From Cupriavidus necator (GTDB lineage Bacteria; Pseudomonadota; Gammaproteobacteria; Burkholderiales; Burkholderiaceae), in the NCBI RefSeq assembly GCF_013141915.1, contig NZ_SROX01000012.1:1-64000 (forward strand): a DNA stretch of 64,000 nucleotides, written 5' to 3'. A model generated the notes under the pieces. It ran no database searches. It worked only from the letters and a program-made list of their open reading frames with translations, and was not told the origin of the DNA. Every line of letters starts with the position of its first letter. The stretch's first letter is position 1. The position numbers and the translations under genes were made by a program. Shown here in pieces: positions 55,396-64,000 of the stretch.

Positions 55396-56298
55396 TCACG
55401 CAACCGCATGCCCGCGCATTGCTCCGCCAATCGCATCCAACTCCGCCAGCACAGTATCCGTCAACACAATCTCCCCCGCCTTCAGGTTCTCCCTCAAATG
55501 CCCCACCGACGAAGTCCCCGGAATCAACAACACATTCGGCGCCCGATGCAGCAACCAGGCCAGCGCCACCTGCATCGCCGTCGCCCCGATCCCTTCCGCC
55601 ACCTTTGACAACCCCGCCGACTGAATCGGCGTGAACCCGCCAAGCGGAAAGAACGGCACGAACGCAATCCCCTGCTCCGCCAGTTCATCCACCAGCGCAT
55701 CATCGCCACGCTGCACCAGGTTGTACTGGTTCTGCACACAGATAACCGGCGTAATCTTCTGCGCCTGCGCCACCTGCGCCGAAGTCACGTTGCTCAGCCC
55801 GATGTGGCGGACCAGCCCCTGCCTTTGCAGCTCGGCCAGCGCAGTGACTTCCCTTTCGATCGAGCCTTCCGTCGGCGCATGGATATCCCCCATGAGCCGC
55901 AGGTTCACGACATCCAGCACCTCCACACCCAGATTGCGCAGGTTGTCATGGACCGCTTGCCGGATGGCCTCAGGCTCAAGCGCCGGCTGCCACGAGGCGT
56001 CTTCGCCGCGGCGGGCGCCTACCTTGGTGACAATCACTAGGTCATCCGGGTAAGGATGGAGGGCTTCGCGGATGAGCTGGTTGGTGATATGCGGGCCGTA
56101 GAAATCACTCGTATCGATGTGGTTGACGCCGGACGCGACGGCTTCGCGCAGCACGGCGATGGCTGCGTCACGATCCTTCGGCGGGCCGAACACGCCGGGC
56201 CCGGCGAGCTGCATGGCGCCGTAGCCCATGCGGTTCACGGTGCGGCCGGCAAGCGTGTAGGTGGTGGCGGGGCGGTGAGGTTGGTGCGTGTTGGACAT
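55396..56298 (-). CDS. pdxI: Pyridoxal reductase PdxI/YdbC-like aldo-keto reductase
   Basis: A 300-aa NADPH-dependent aldo-keto reductase very like E. coli YdbC/PdxI: NRMGYGAMQLAGPGVFGPP, NHIDTSDFYGPH, VTKVGARRGEDASW and the C-terminal LLIPGTSSVGHLREN. The position of the usual catalytic His is replaced (VVNLRLMGD), as in YdbC. PdxI reduces pyridoxal to pyridoxine in vitamin B6 salvage. It is divergent from a LysR regulator that probably controls it. Confidence 0.88.
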   Translation of the reverse strand: MSNTHQPHRPATTYTLAGRTVNRMGYGAMQLAGPGVFGPPKDRDAAIAVLREAVASGVNHIDTSDFYGPHITNQLIREALHPYPDDLVIVTKVGARRGEDASWQPALEPEAIRQAVHDNLRNLGVEVLDVVNLRLMGDIHAPTEGSIEREVTALAELQRQGLVRHIGLSNVTSAQVAQAQKITPVICVQNQYNLVQRGDDALVDELAEQGIAFVPFFPLGGFTPIQSAGLSKVAEGIGATAMQVALAWLLHRAPNVLLIPGTSSVGHLRENLKAGEIVLTDTVLAELDAIGGAMRGHAVA

Positions 56299-56411
56299 GG
56301 CGCTCTCCTTGATTCGGTTTGGCTGAACAGGTGGCGCCAGTATGGTTGGCGTTGCAGTGTTTGATAATCCGGCCTAGATTGAATGGGCTGTTTCAAAATT
56401 TGAACACTGGT

Positions 56412-57311
56412 ATGGAATTCAATGATCTGGCCGCATTCGTGTCGGTGGCCCGCGCCGGGGGCTTTCGGGATGCGGCGCGGATCAGCGGCGTGTCGGCGTC
56501 AAGCCTGAGCATCGCCGTGCGCCGCCTGGAGGCGAAGCTGGGCCTGCGCCTGCTCAACCGCACCACTCGCAGCGTCGCCCCGACCGAAGCGGGGCTGCGC
56601 CTGCTTGAGCGGCTCACGCCGCTGTTCAGCGAATTGGAGTCCGCGCTGGACGTCCTGAACGCCTTCCGCGACAAGCCCTCCGGCACGCTCAAGCTGAACG
56701 TGCCATCGAGCGCCGCGTGGACGGTGTTGCCAGCCATCCTCCCGCCGTTCCTGGAGGCCTACCCCGACATCCGCGTAGAGCTCGTGGTCGAGGATGGATT
56801 CGTCGACGTGCTGGCCATCGGCTGCGACGCAGGCATCCGCTACGAGGAGCGGCTTGAGCAGGACATGGTCGCCGTCCCGATCGGGCCGCGCGTGCAATGC
56901 TTCGCGACGGCGGCAACGCCTGGCTATCTCGACCGGCACGGCAGGCCGGAGCATCCACGCGATTTGCTCTCGCACGTCTGCCTGCGCGGGCAGTTCGCCA
57001 GCGGCGCCACGCCACCGTGGGTGTTCGAGCGGGATGGGGAAGAGTTGCGGTTGGATCCTCCGCACCGGTTGCTGATCCGGCCGGCTGCTTCTATCGACCT
57101 GGCGATCAGTACGGCGCTGGCTGGCGTTGGGGTAATCCACATCTTCGAGGGCAAGCTGCGGCCGTATCTCGAAAGCGGGGCGCTGGAGCCGATTCTTGAG
57201 CCTTGGTGGCAGAAGTTCTCAGGGCCGTTTCTTTACTATCCGGGACGAAGGCACTTGCCGGCGCCGTTGCGGGCGTTTGTGGATTTCTTAAAGGCGAGCG
57301 GAGAGGCATAG
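56412..57311 (+). CDS. LysR-family transcriptional regulator
   Basis: A 299-aa LysR regulator of the CrgA/DsdC-like group: HTH MEFNDLAAFVSVARAGGFRD, SSLSIAVRRLEAKLGLRLLNR, then the effector domain (about 90-295). The start MEFND at 56412 is family-typical; 31 in-frame upstream codons are not. It is divergent from pdxI (113-nt gap) and probably controls it. Confidence 0.9.
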   Translation: MEFNDLAAFVSVARAGGFRDAARISGVSASSLSIAVRRLEAKLGLRLLNRTTRSVAPTEAGLRLLERLTPLFSELESALDVLNAFRDKPSGTLKLNVPSSAAWTVLPAILPPFLEAYPDIRVELVVEDGFVDVLAIGCDAGIRYEERLEQDMVAVPIGPRVQCFATAATPGYLDRHGRPEHPRDLLSHVCLRGQFASGATPPWVFERDGEELRLDPPHRLLIRPAASIDLAISTALAGVGVIHIFEGKLRPYLESGALEPILEPWWQKFSGPFLYYPGRRHLPAPLRAFVDFLKASGEA

Positions 57312-57376
57312 CACGTCCAAAGGCTTTCCTCATTCCTTTGCAAGGCCGCCAACGGCTCTCCCATCTTCCACGTCAG

Positions 57377-57569
57377 GAAGTTGGCCGTTCAAGACGCCCT
57401 GGCAAGCATCTGAGGGCCAATACTTGGGCTTTGCCTACGAGCGCCGGAATGATGCTTTGAGAGTTGCTGCATTGTTCCGTACGGGGAGCCCTTGGAAACT
57501 GACAGTGTCACCATAGCATTGGGCGACCAGGTTTGACGGCCTGACCCACGTACACCGGACGAGCAGCGA
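57377..57569. repeat. Direct repeat, copy 2
   Basis: A diverged copy of 54554-54747 in the same orientation, 2.8 kb away, flanking the pdxI-LysR pair. It continues at once into the pseudogene at 57578, where about 230 nt present in copy 1 are missing. Confidence 0.75.
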
Positions 57570-57577
57570 TGCTGTAA

Positions 57578-57745
57578 CTGGCAAAAGCCGACCGCGCCCT
57601 GGCCCGCCGCCTCGCCAAAACCACCCCATCCCCACGCAGCAAGGCCGTCACCCTGGAGGAACACATCCTCGAGGTCACTGACGACATCCTGCGCCTCAGC
57701 GCCGGCCTTCAATCCGCCCTGCCTTGGATGCTGAATTGCAAGCGG
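57578..57745 (+). pseudogene. Remnant of a second DUF1484-like gene
   Basis: Starting at LAKADRA, 47 codons align with the gene at 54918 (SKAVTLEEHILEVTDDILRLSAGLQSA region) with mostly conservative changes. The start codon and first 25 codons are gone, and the frame breaks near 57720. It is a truncated paralogue or the end of a larger duplication. Confidence 0.7.
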
Positions 57746-57761
57746 CCCGGCCATCGCGGCG

Positions 57762-58445
57762 CTACCTGTGGCGAACGCAACCCCAGCAGGTCCATTCGCC
57801 ATCGTCGTATATCCCGTCGCCAGGCGCCATTGCCTGGCTGCAGCACGTACATCGCAGACCCGATCTTGGTCTTATGGTGACAGGCCGGAACCTGAACCCT
57901 GCCTTGGCTCGTGCGCTGCTATTGGGTAATGTTCTTGACGGCAACTGTTGCTGATCGGGCGGTGAGGCAAAGCGTCCGCAGTACGTACACCATCTGCCAC
58001 CGTGATGTTCGATCGTGCTTGCGCGATTGCACTTAGGGCAAACGGTTCGTTCAGGGTCCGCTGGGAATGGCGATGAGTCTTCGCTTGCAGGTATCGCAAG
58101 CTCATCAAGGCTGCTGATGCGCCGGCAAGTGAGGCCATTCTGGTTAAGGTAGCTCAGCAGGGGGTCATAGCCCTTGTCCTTTGAGAGCACGATGCACACC
58201 CTGTCACGTGCGGTCTCAAAAGTCCTGCCCAAATGAAACGCGATGTGGAAGTCCAGGGCGTTGCGGCCGCTCCCTTCAATCTTCTGGAAGTCGATCCTGC
58301 AGAATTTCCCGCTCTGCTTCGTGAGCCGCTTTGGTGGCTGCTGCTTGCTCCCCACGAATATCAAGGTCTCGTAGCTATCGTTGAGTGCTGATAGGTCCAG
58401 CTTCGATACATTTTCGAAATCGACGAGGAGCAGGTGTTTTGCCAT
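57762..58445 (-). CDS. PIN-like nuclease domain protein with zinc ribbons
   Basis: A 227-aa protein. The N-terminal NYN/PIN-like domain has LLVDFENV (Asp9), SGRNALDFHIAFHLGR and VLSKDKGYDPLLSYL, with acidic residues placed as in RNA-cutting PIN nucleases. Two Cys-rich zinc ribbons follow (CPKC/CTYCG and CTCC/CWGC). The ATG at 58445 is used, with GGAGG two bases ahead; a TTG four codons upstream is an alternative. It is divergent from mcrB. PIN-like genes of this type are frequent in defence islands; a link with mcrBC is inferred. Confidence 0.75.
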   Translation of the reverse strand: MAKHLLLVDFENVSKLDLSALNDSYETLIFVGSKQQPPKRLTKQSGKFCRIDFQKIEGSGRNALDFHIAFHLGRTFETARDRVCIVLSKDKGYDPLLSYLNQNGLTCRRISSLDELAIPASEDSSPFPADPERTVCPKCNRASTIEHHGGRWCTYCGRFASPPDQQQLPSRTLPNSSARAKAGFRFRPVTIRPRSGLRCTCCSQAMAPGDGIYDDGEWTCWGCVRHR

Positions 58446-58744
58446 GGCCTCCGCCAAAAATCAATGAGTTAAGGGTGTCGTACTGAGGAAGTGTACGACG
58501 AACCGCCCGCGGATCATCACCCCCCACTCCAGTTGGATTGCAAACAAGCAGCGCTTCATTTTCCTCACAGATTCTGGCGGTGAGTATCGCGGCAGAAAGC
58601 CGGGTCCGTAACTCAGGATGCATATGGCCCAGTATACTTCCGTAAAAGCTGCCGCCGATGTCGAACGATCAAGGCTTCCAGCGCTGATCGCGTAAATGAT
58701 CTCGGACTGTCGGCAGTTCACCAACAATAATCCTGTGCCCCCAA

Positions 58745-61612
58745 ATGAACGAGCCAACAGCATTCCGCAATGCGCAATGGGACGCATTTCTTCAACGGTG
58801 GCCCCTGGACGAACTCGCCAGCATGAGCTTGCGGGAGTACAGCGAAGCGGGGAACCAGGACTGCTTTGTCTATTGGCTAGAGGCGAAGACGGAAGCGCTG
58901 GGCTCGGTGTGGGGAGGCTCCGCCTTCAAGTTCGGGATCTACTCGCGAAAGAAGGCCGGGGAGGCGAAGCGAGACGTCGACCGATACTACGGGGAAAACT
59001 ACGCTTGGTATGCCAAGTACGGCGACACGCCGGAGGCAGCGTTCGCGCAGGTGATCAACAAGGTAGTTCAGGTCGCAAATGCGGCGAGGTCAGGGGACCT
59101 TGATGAAATCGATGAGGTAGACCTTGGGCAGGTCGTTAAGTGGAAGCTCGCCTTCCTCTATCAAGACCGGGGGCATCCGGCCATTTTGCCGGTGCTAAAG
59201 CTAGAGTATCTGCAGGTCGCGGTAGGAAGCAATCAGAAGAAGGTCTCCACGCTCCAACGCGAGCTAATGGAACATAAAGACGGTCGGGGCCTGTTCGAGT
59301 ATGGCGATGCAGTGTGGGCGGAAGTCCAAGGAAAAATTGGCACCGAGCTCACCGCTGAGGAGGCGAGAGGATTCCTGGAACAGTCAGACCGTTTTACGCC
59401 AATCAAGGCGGCAACACAGAAAATGGCTGGATATTCAACATCACGAGGACGGCAACTCGCACTCCTGCTAGAGAACAAGAAGGCTACGATCTATCTTGAA
59501 GCTGGGTCATGGCTTGGCCCGATCCGGTCCCGGTTGCAAGAGGTCGAGTCATATTCGGAAACAAGAGCGCGGAACAGCAATATAGCGGCCAATGCTCCGG
59601 CGCTTGCGATTGGGAACGCCATGGTGAAGGTCGTCGTGCCGAACATGGAGGCCCTATTGTCTCTGTGCGATGCGTACGACAGTGCAGACGAAACAGACGC
59701 CATCGATCGCTCAGCAGATACAACACAAAATATGAATCCATCGCCCCCGCTCAACCAGATTCTTTTCGGCCCTCCAGGCACAGGAAAGACGTACGAAACG
59801 ATCAATGCGGCGTTGCAGATTCTCGCTCCAGAATTCCTCGCCGCAAATCGCGATGATCGCGCCGCCATCAAGGGACATTTTGATTCCCTGGTAGTCGCTG
59901 GGCATGTGCGCTTCGTCACGTTTCATCAGAGCTTTAGTTACGAAGACTTTGTCGAGGGGATACGCGCGGAGAGTACTGAGGATGGGCAACTGACCTACTC
60001 GGTCGTAGATGGCGTCTTCAAAAGTCTTTGTGAGGCGGCCGCCGCGAAGGTGACGAAGCAAGCCGACGCGCCTCTTGATCTTAAGGGCCGAAGGATATGG
60101 AAGATGTCCTTGGGCAACACGCAGGGAAGCGACGCTTACATCTTCGACGAGTGCATTGACAAAGGCTACGCCCTACTTGGCTATGGCAGACTGGTCGATT
60201 TCGGCGGCAGCAAGACGCGAGACGACATCATCAGGCGCTTCCAGGACGCGGGTACCCCTGTCGCTGAGGATGCCTATGAGGTCACCGCCGTTTCCACGTT
60301 CGTCCTTAAGATGAAGGTCGGAGACCTAATCGTGGTAACGGACGGCAATATGAAGTTCCGGGCGATTGGCGAAATTACCGGGGACTACCGAAGCCTGAGG
60401 CGCGATGAGCAGGGTGACCACTACGGACAGAGCCGTGCGGTTCGGTGGCTGCGCGTATATAAGCCTTCGTTGCCGCTGGATCAATTGATGGCGAATCAGT
60501 TCAGCCAGATGACACTGTATGAACTTCGGCCAGGCGCAATAGATATGGAGAAGCTGGCCGCGCTGCTCCAGACGAAGCCGGCTGGTGGCGCACTTGCACC
60601 GAGTGGTGCGCCATACCAAGTGGGTGAGGTGTTTGGCCGAGCCTACAGCGTCACGAAGGCGTCGGCAGATGTCCTGGAGTTGAAGAAGCCAAACGGGAAC
60701 GAGTTGGCATTCAGCATGCGGATGCTCAAAGCACTTGCGGACTACGTGCGCCGCGGCGAGCTAACCATAGATGACATCAAGGAAAAGCGGGTATTCGATA
60801 AGGTGTCCGAGTCGTCCCTGGAGCCTTACCTAGTCAACGGCTATAACAACATACTCCCCGCGCTCGTCGAGCGCCTAATCGGAGGCCGGCCGGCTCCCAC
60901 CGCAGACAAAGCACGCTCGTCCCTGCCCGATGCAAAAGTACTGATCATCGATGAGATCAACCGCGGTAACGTGTCGCGTGTTCTTGGTGAGCTCATCACA
61001 CTGATCGAGCCGTCGAAGCGTGCAGGCAATGCGGAAGCCCTGGAGGTAACTCTGCCTTACTCGAAGGAACGCTTCAGCGTCCCGGCGAACCTGTACTTGA
61101 TCGGCACGATGAACACGGCAGATCGGTCTCTGGCAGGACTTGATCTCGCGCTGCGGCGGCGCTTCAGCTTTCGCGAGATGCCGCCACGACCGGACCTGCT
61201 GGATGCCGTAGAGATCTCTGGTGTCAACGTGGGTGCCCTGCTGCGCGTCATGAACGAACGGATCGAGCTGTTGCTTGACCGAGACCATTGCATCGGCCAC
61301 GCATACTTTATGTCTCTGACTGACACGCCGACGGTAGACGCACTCGGAGAAGTGTTCCGGTCAAAGCTTATCCCGTTGCTTCAGGAATACTTCTTCGAGG
61401 ATTGGCAGCGTATCCAATGGGTGCTCAACGATCATCGCAAGGCGGCTGCGCACCGGTTCATTCAGAAGCCGACAAGTAACGTAGCGCAACTCTTCGGTGA
61501 GGGCGTAACCGTCACGGACCAAAATCAACGCTGGTCCATCAATGATGCTGCGTTTTCGCTAGCTGAAGCGTATGCGGGAATCATTGAGCATTCGGGAGTC
61601 AAGGCTGAGTGA
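58745..61612 (+). CDS. mcrB: McrB-like AAA+ GTPase with inserted EVE-like domain
   Basis: A 955-aa motor subunit of a modification-dependent type IV restriction system. An N-terminal domain of about 330 aa (WGGSAFKFGIYSRK) is typical of McrB relatives. Walker A GPPGTGKT is at 342-349, then VRFVTFHQSFSYEDFVEG. An insert from about 450 begins RIWKMSLG, with IFDECIDKGYALLGYG, resembling an EVE/PUA modified-base reader. Walker B LIIDEINRGN is at about 733-742 and the McrB signature MNTADRS near 790. About 385 residues thus separate Walker A from B, far more than in E. coli McrB. Its stop overlaps the mcrC start. Confidence 0.88.
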   Translation: MNEPTAFRNAQWDAFLQRWPLDELASMSLREYSEAGNQDCFVYWLEAKTEALGSVWGGSAFKFGIYSRKKAGEAKRDVDRYYGENYAWYAKYGDTPEAAFAQVINKVVQVANAARSGDLDEIDEVDLGQVVKWKLAFLYQDRGHPAILPVLKLEYLQVAVGSNQKKVSTLQRELMEHKDGRGLFEYGDAVWAEVQGKIGTELTAEEARGFLEQSDRFTPIKAATQKMAGYSTSRGRQLALLLENKKATIYLEAGSWLGPIRSRLQEVESYSETRARNSNIAANAPALAIGNAMVKVVVPNMEALLSLCDAYDSADETDAIDRSADTTQNMNPSPPLNQILFGPPGTGKTYETINAALQILAPEFLAANRDDRAAIKGHFDSLVVAGHVRFVTFHQSFSYEDFVEGIRAESTEDGQLTYSVVDGVFKSLCEAAAAKVTKQADAPLDLKGRRIWKMSLGNTQGSDAYIFDECIDKGYALLGYGRLVDFGGSKTRDDIIRRFQDAGTPVAEDAYEVTAVSTFVLKMKVGDLIVVTDGNMKFRAIGEITGDYRSLRRDEQGDHYGQSRAVRWLRVYKPSLPLDQLMANQFSQMTLYELRPGAIDMEKLAALLQTKPAGGALAPSGAPYQVGEVFGRAYSVTKASADVLELKKPNGNELAFSMRMLKALADYVRRGELTIDDIKEKRVFDKVSESSLEPYLVNGYNNILPALVERLIGGRPAPTADKARSSLPDAKVLIIDEINRGNVSRVLGELITLIEPSKRAGNAEALEVTLPYSKERFSVPANLYLIGTMNTADRSLAGLDLALRRRFSFREMPPRPDLLDAVEISGVNVGALLRVMNERIELLLDRDHCIGHAYFMSLTDTPTVDALGEVFRSKLIPLLQEYFFEDWQRIQWVLNDHRKAAAHRFIQKPTSNVAQLFGEGVTVTDQNQRWSINDAAFSLAEAYAGIIEHSGVKAE

Positions 61613-62925
61613 CTACATCTGTCACCGTGCGAGAGTACGCCAGATTAACGACGGCGCCGCTTGCGGCGAACTCGTTGGATCGCGCTCAAGTGTCGGTAAC
61701 GGCCTTTGAGTGGTTGTGCCGCCTGAATGCAGAACTTAGTCCATCGGGCACGGCGTTGCTGCAGGTCGAAGATCGTCGTTGGCTAAGGCTCGACAATTAT
61801 GTCGGCGTCATCGAAACACCATGTGGCACCCGAGTAGAGATCCTTCCCAAGCATGACGACGGAGCTTCTGGCTTAGGTAAAAGCCGGGAGTTGTTGCGTC
61901 GAATGATTGCGGCCGCGATGGATCTTCCCGTTCGCGAGGTAGGTGAGACTTCACTTCAACGGTTCGATGCCCCATTGACGGAATGGGTGATCGCGCAGTT
62001 CTTAGCCGCGCTGGACCATTTGGTAAAACGCGGTGTGCGGTCAGACTATTTGCGTATTGAGGCGGAGGAGCGCCATCTACGCGGCCAGTTGGATGCTGTT
62101 CGTCAGATGCGTCAACCATTGGGGCGCCAGCATCTCGTCCAGATTCGTCACGACGTATTCTCGCCAGATCGCGCAGAGAACCGCCTGCTGAAGCTTGCCG
62201 TAGAACGCATCTGTCAGCAAACGCAATCGTCTGCCAGTTGGCGGCTCGCGCAGGAGCTGCGAGCACTCTTTCAGGACGTTCCTAAAAGCGCGAACGCTGG
62301 AGAAGATTTCACGCGTTGGCGCACGGACCGTCTGATGGCGCACTATCAGTCGGTTAGGCCATGGTGCGAGTTGGTGCTATCGCGCCAGATGCCGCTTTCC
62401 GTAGTCGGAAAATGGCACGGCATCAGCTTGCTGTTCCCGATGGAAAAGCTCTTCGAGCGCTATGTCGCTGAGCGACTCCGATTGGAATTGGTGGCGGGGG
62501 CGCGACTCACCACCCAGGCCTCTCGTCAATCGTTATGCGAGCATGATGGCGCGACGATGTTTCAGTTGCGCCCGGACTTGCTGATAGAGCACGAGGGCAT
62601 ACGTTGGGTCCTGGATACAAAGTGGAAGCTGCTGGATGCGGGGAATAAAGGCAGCGCCTACGGGCTGAGCCAAGCGGATTTCTATCAGCTATACGCTTAC
62701 GGCCAAAAGTATCTGGCAGGGAAAGGGGAGATGGCGCTCATCTACCCTCGTCGCCAAGCCTTTCAGCGGCCACTTCCAGTCTTCCGGTTTAGCGAGGCGC
62801 TAAGTCTTTGGGTTCTGCCTTTCGACCTTGAGTCGACACGGCTAATCGATGGTCAATGTACCGGCCTCCCGCTGAAGCAGGCTATTGGCCACTCATCGCG
62901 GCAGCCGGTGTTTGCTTCAGGATAA
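61609..62925 (+). CDS. mcrC: McrC nuclease subunit
   Basis: A 438-aa McrC. The N-terminal domain that contacts the McrB ring (VTVREYARLTTAP, about 1-150) leads to the PD-(D/E)xK core: Asp323 (LRPDLLIE) and D336-T-K338 (VLDTKWKLL), followed by QLYAYGQKYL. It starts with GTG overlapping the McrB stop (GTGA). Its 3' end overlaps the convergent membrane gene by 9 nt. With McrB it should cut DNA carrying modified bases. Confidence 0.93.
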   Translation: MTTSVTVREYARLTTAPLAANSLDRAQVSVTAFEWLCRLNAELSPSGTALLQVEDRRWLRLDNYVGVIETPCGTRVEILPKHDDGASGLGKSRELLRRMIAAAMDLPVREVGETSLQRFDAPLTEWVIAQFLAALDHLVKRGVRSDYLRIEAEERHLRGQLDAVRQMRQPLGRQHLVQIRHDVFSPDRAENRLLKLAVERICQQTQSSASWRLAQELRALFQDVPKSANAGEDFTRWRTDRLMAHYQSVRPWCELVLSRQMPLSVVGKWHGISLLFPMEKLFERYVAERLRLELVAGARLTTQASRQSLCEHDGATMFQLRPDLLIEHEGIRWVLDTKWKLLDAGNKGSAYGLSQADFYQLYAYGQKYLAGKGEMALIYPRRQAFQRPLPVFRFSEALSLWVLPFDLESTRLIDGQCTGLPLKQAIGHSSRQPVFASG

Positions 62926-63786
62926 TTTTGCCGGGGCGTCAGCTGTCAAGTTGGCCGCAGCTCCAACTATGCCCTTATCACGGGACTGCCGGATCTCTAA
63001 CTTCTTGTCCATCTTCTTCCGTATCTCCACGGCCTCTGCTGCTGCCCGTAGCTTTAGGAAGCGAAGTCCTAGCAAGACAAAGAACAGAGTGGCCAAGCCG
63101 CCGAACAGCCATTGCTGATTGCGGACTTCCTGTTGGACCAGCTTGTGTAGCGACTTCTCTCCAAAGCTTGTGCAGAGCACGCTGGCTTCGTCAGAGGAAA
63201 AGCCGGTGCTCTTTGCCAAGGCCTCAATGTTCTCCGTGCATGAATTCAAGGTGGCAAGACGAGTGCCCCAGATCGTCCTAACTGAATATCCATCCGTCCG
63301 AAACCAAACTTCGGACTCACGCATTTTCAGCAGCACGTCGGTTGCTGTGAAGAGGTGAAGCGCCACAGTGATAAGCACGCAACAAATGACGATGGATGCA
63401 AAACAACCAATCACATAGCGGCTGGTTGGCTTCCTGACTAGCTCTGCTGACGCAATGTCGATCCACGGCTTCGCCTTTTGCAGTTTGACAATGCTTATGT
63501 CATGGCGCTTCATCCAGGACATCAGGCACTGAAGGTCAGACATTGACTCGATTCTAAGTCCGTAAACGAACCTGAACCTTTCAAGATCACGCGTCTCTTG
63601 CATCAATTTCTTAAGGGCGGGATCTTCAACCTCCGCCTTTCCGGCCACGAGCCGCCAGAGTCGCTCCAGCATGCTATGGATGGAACCCGCACGCCACCAA
63701 AAGAATGCGGCCAGAGCCATGACGACTATCGGGCTGGCTATCGCAGCAAGAAACGGACTCTGAACAACGGTGGACAGTGATTCCAT
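62917..63786 (-). CDS. Membrane protein of unknown function, possibly DUF6216
   Basis: A 289-aa protein with three hydrophobic helices: about 13-33, 124-146 and 227-245. The long cytoplasmic-type part between helices 1 and 2 has LMSWMKRHDISIVK, and a further soluble segment precedes helix 3. It may belong to DUF6216, a guess from memory. The ATG at 63786 overlaps the stop of the next gene (TGATG), so they are coupled. It converges on mcrC. Confidence 0.68.
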   Translation of the reverse strand: MESLSTVVQSPFLAAIASPIVVMALAAFFWWRAGSIHSMLERLWRLVAGKAEVEDPALKKLMQETRDLERFRFVYGLRIESMSDLQCLMSWMKRHDISIVKLQKAKPWIDIASAELVRKPTSRYVIGCFASIVICCVLITVALHLFTATDVLLKMRESEVWFRTDGYSVRTIWGTRLATLNSCTENIEALAKSTGFSSDEASVLCTSFGEKSLHKLVQQEVRNQQWLFGGLATLFFVLLGLRFLKLRAAAEAVEIRKKMDKKLEIRQSRDKGIVGAAANLTADAPAKLS

Positions 63787-64000
63787 CAATATTCCCCCAA
63801 GATCCAGCCACTTATACCGACGAAGTACTCTCGGAGCCAGGCGTTATATCGTAAATACAAACAAACAGGCCAAAGTCTTGACCGCCGCTCTTGATGAAGT
63901 TGCGCTATCGGGGCACCGACATGGAAATAGGCCATTCCGCGCTCGAACGTCCCGGTGTCCGTGTGCGCCTGAATTTCGGCGAGTGTGTGGATTTCAGCGA
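63786..64000 (-). CDS. C-terminal part of a gene running off the right edge
   Basis: The minus strand is open from the right edge for 71 codons, ending with TGA that shares one base with the ATG of the membrane protein gene. The visible tail is protein-like and aromatic/Arg-rich (AYFHVGAPIAQLHQERR; LWPVCLYLRYNAWLREYF; GWILGEY). The family is not recognisable from this piece. The coupling implies the two proteins act together. Confidence 0.6.
   Translation of the reverse strand, partial: AEIHTLAEIQAHTDTGTFERGMAYFHVGAPIAQLHQERRSRLWPVCLYLRYNAWLREYFVGISGWILGEY

Noticed and set aside
46600..64000. An integrative element with integrase and att sites
   Set aside because: No integrase, transposase, tRNA or clear short att duplication was found; the only repeats are the long diverged pair at 54.6 and 57.4 kb.
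1..64000. CRISPR arrays, tRNA or rRNA genes
   Set aside because: No regularly spaced repeats and no cloverleaf or rRNA-like segments were noticed on reading.

Overview
The window is high-GC betaproteobacterial DNA of Cupriavidus/Ralstonia type. It spans the replication origin of a main chromosome: the order mnmE - yidC - yidD - rnpA - rpmH // oriC // dnaA - dnaN - gyrB is diagnostic, and protein composition, codon use and the many LysR, Bug and AraC genes fit Cupriavidus. The genus is inferred; no database search was run.

Region by region. (1) 0.1-3.7 kb: a TctDE/QseBC-like two-component system divergent from an orphan periplasmic solute-binding protein. (2) 3.7-11.1 kb: an AcrR-type repressor divergent from an RND efflux operon (adaptor, pump, outer-membrane channel), with a near-perfect AcrR operator inside the promoter. 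(3) 11.1-17 kb: an OmpW-like porin, two paralogous poly-Gly lipoproteins, a secreted DUF1571-like protein and a TetR regulator. (4) 17.2-25.4 kb: a GMC alcohol oxidase with its Tat subunit, an AraC regulator, and a tightly coupled flavin monooxygenase / SDR / alpha-beta hydrolase / metal-dependent hydrolase / rubredoxin operon. Together they look like an oxidative pathway for lipophilic or long-chain substrates. (5) 25.5-36.7 kb: MerR and LysR regulators, a Bug receptor, a deacylase, small envelope proteins, a UGT-like glycosyltransferase, mnmE, CHAD, a hot-dog thioesterase, a VOC protein and tam. (6) 36.9-46.6 kb: the oriC core, with leftward rpmH-rnpA-yidD-yidC and rightward dnaA, dnaN and gyrB.

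(7) From about 46.6 kb to the right edge the DNA is visibly more AT-rich and becomes a defence-type accessory region. It carries a Shedu (DUF4263) nuclease, a DUF2971 protein, a zinc-binding HNH nuclease, a protein weakly like HEPN/AbiU2, a DUF4238 protein, a DUF3578 (MrcB-N)-HNH nuclease, a PIN-like/zinc-ribbon protein, and a McrBC pair whose McrB carries an EVE-like domain inside its AAA+ module. A membrane protein coupled to a gene running off the edge closes the window. This region is split by a high-GC block (54.9-57.3 kb: DUF1484-like gene, pdxI, LysR) flanked by two diverged direct repeats and a decayed second copy of the DUF1484-like gene. No integrase, transposase, tRNA, rRNA or CRISPR array was seen.

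The best candidates for something undescribed are the EVE-in-AAA McrB with its PIN-like neighbour, the cluster of single-gene nuclease/DUF proteins beside gyrB, and the membrane-protein pair at the right edge.
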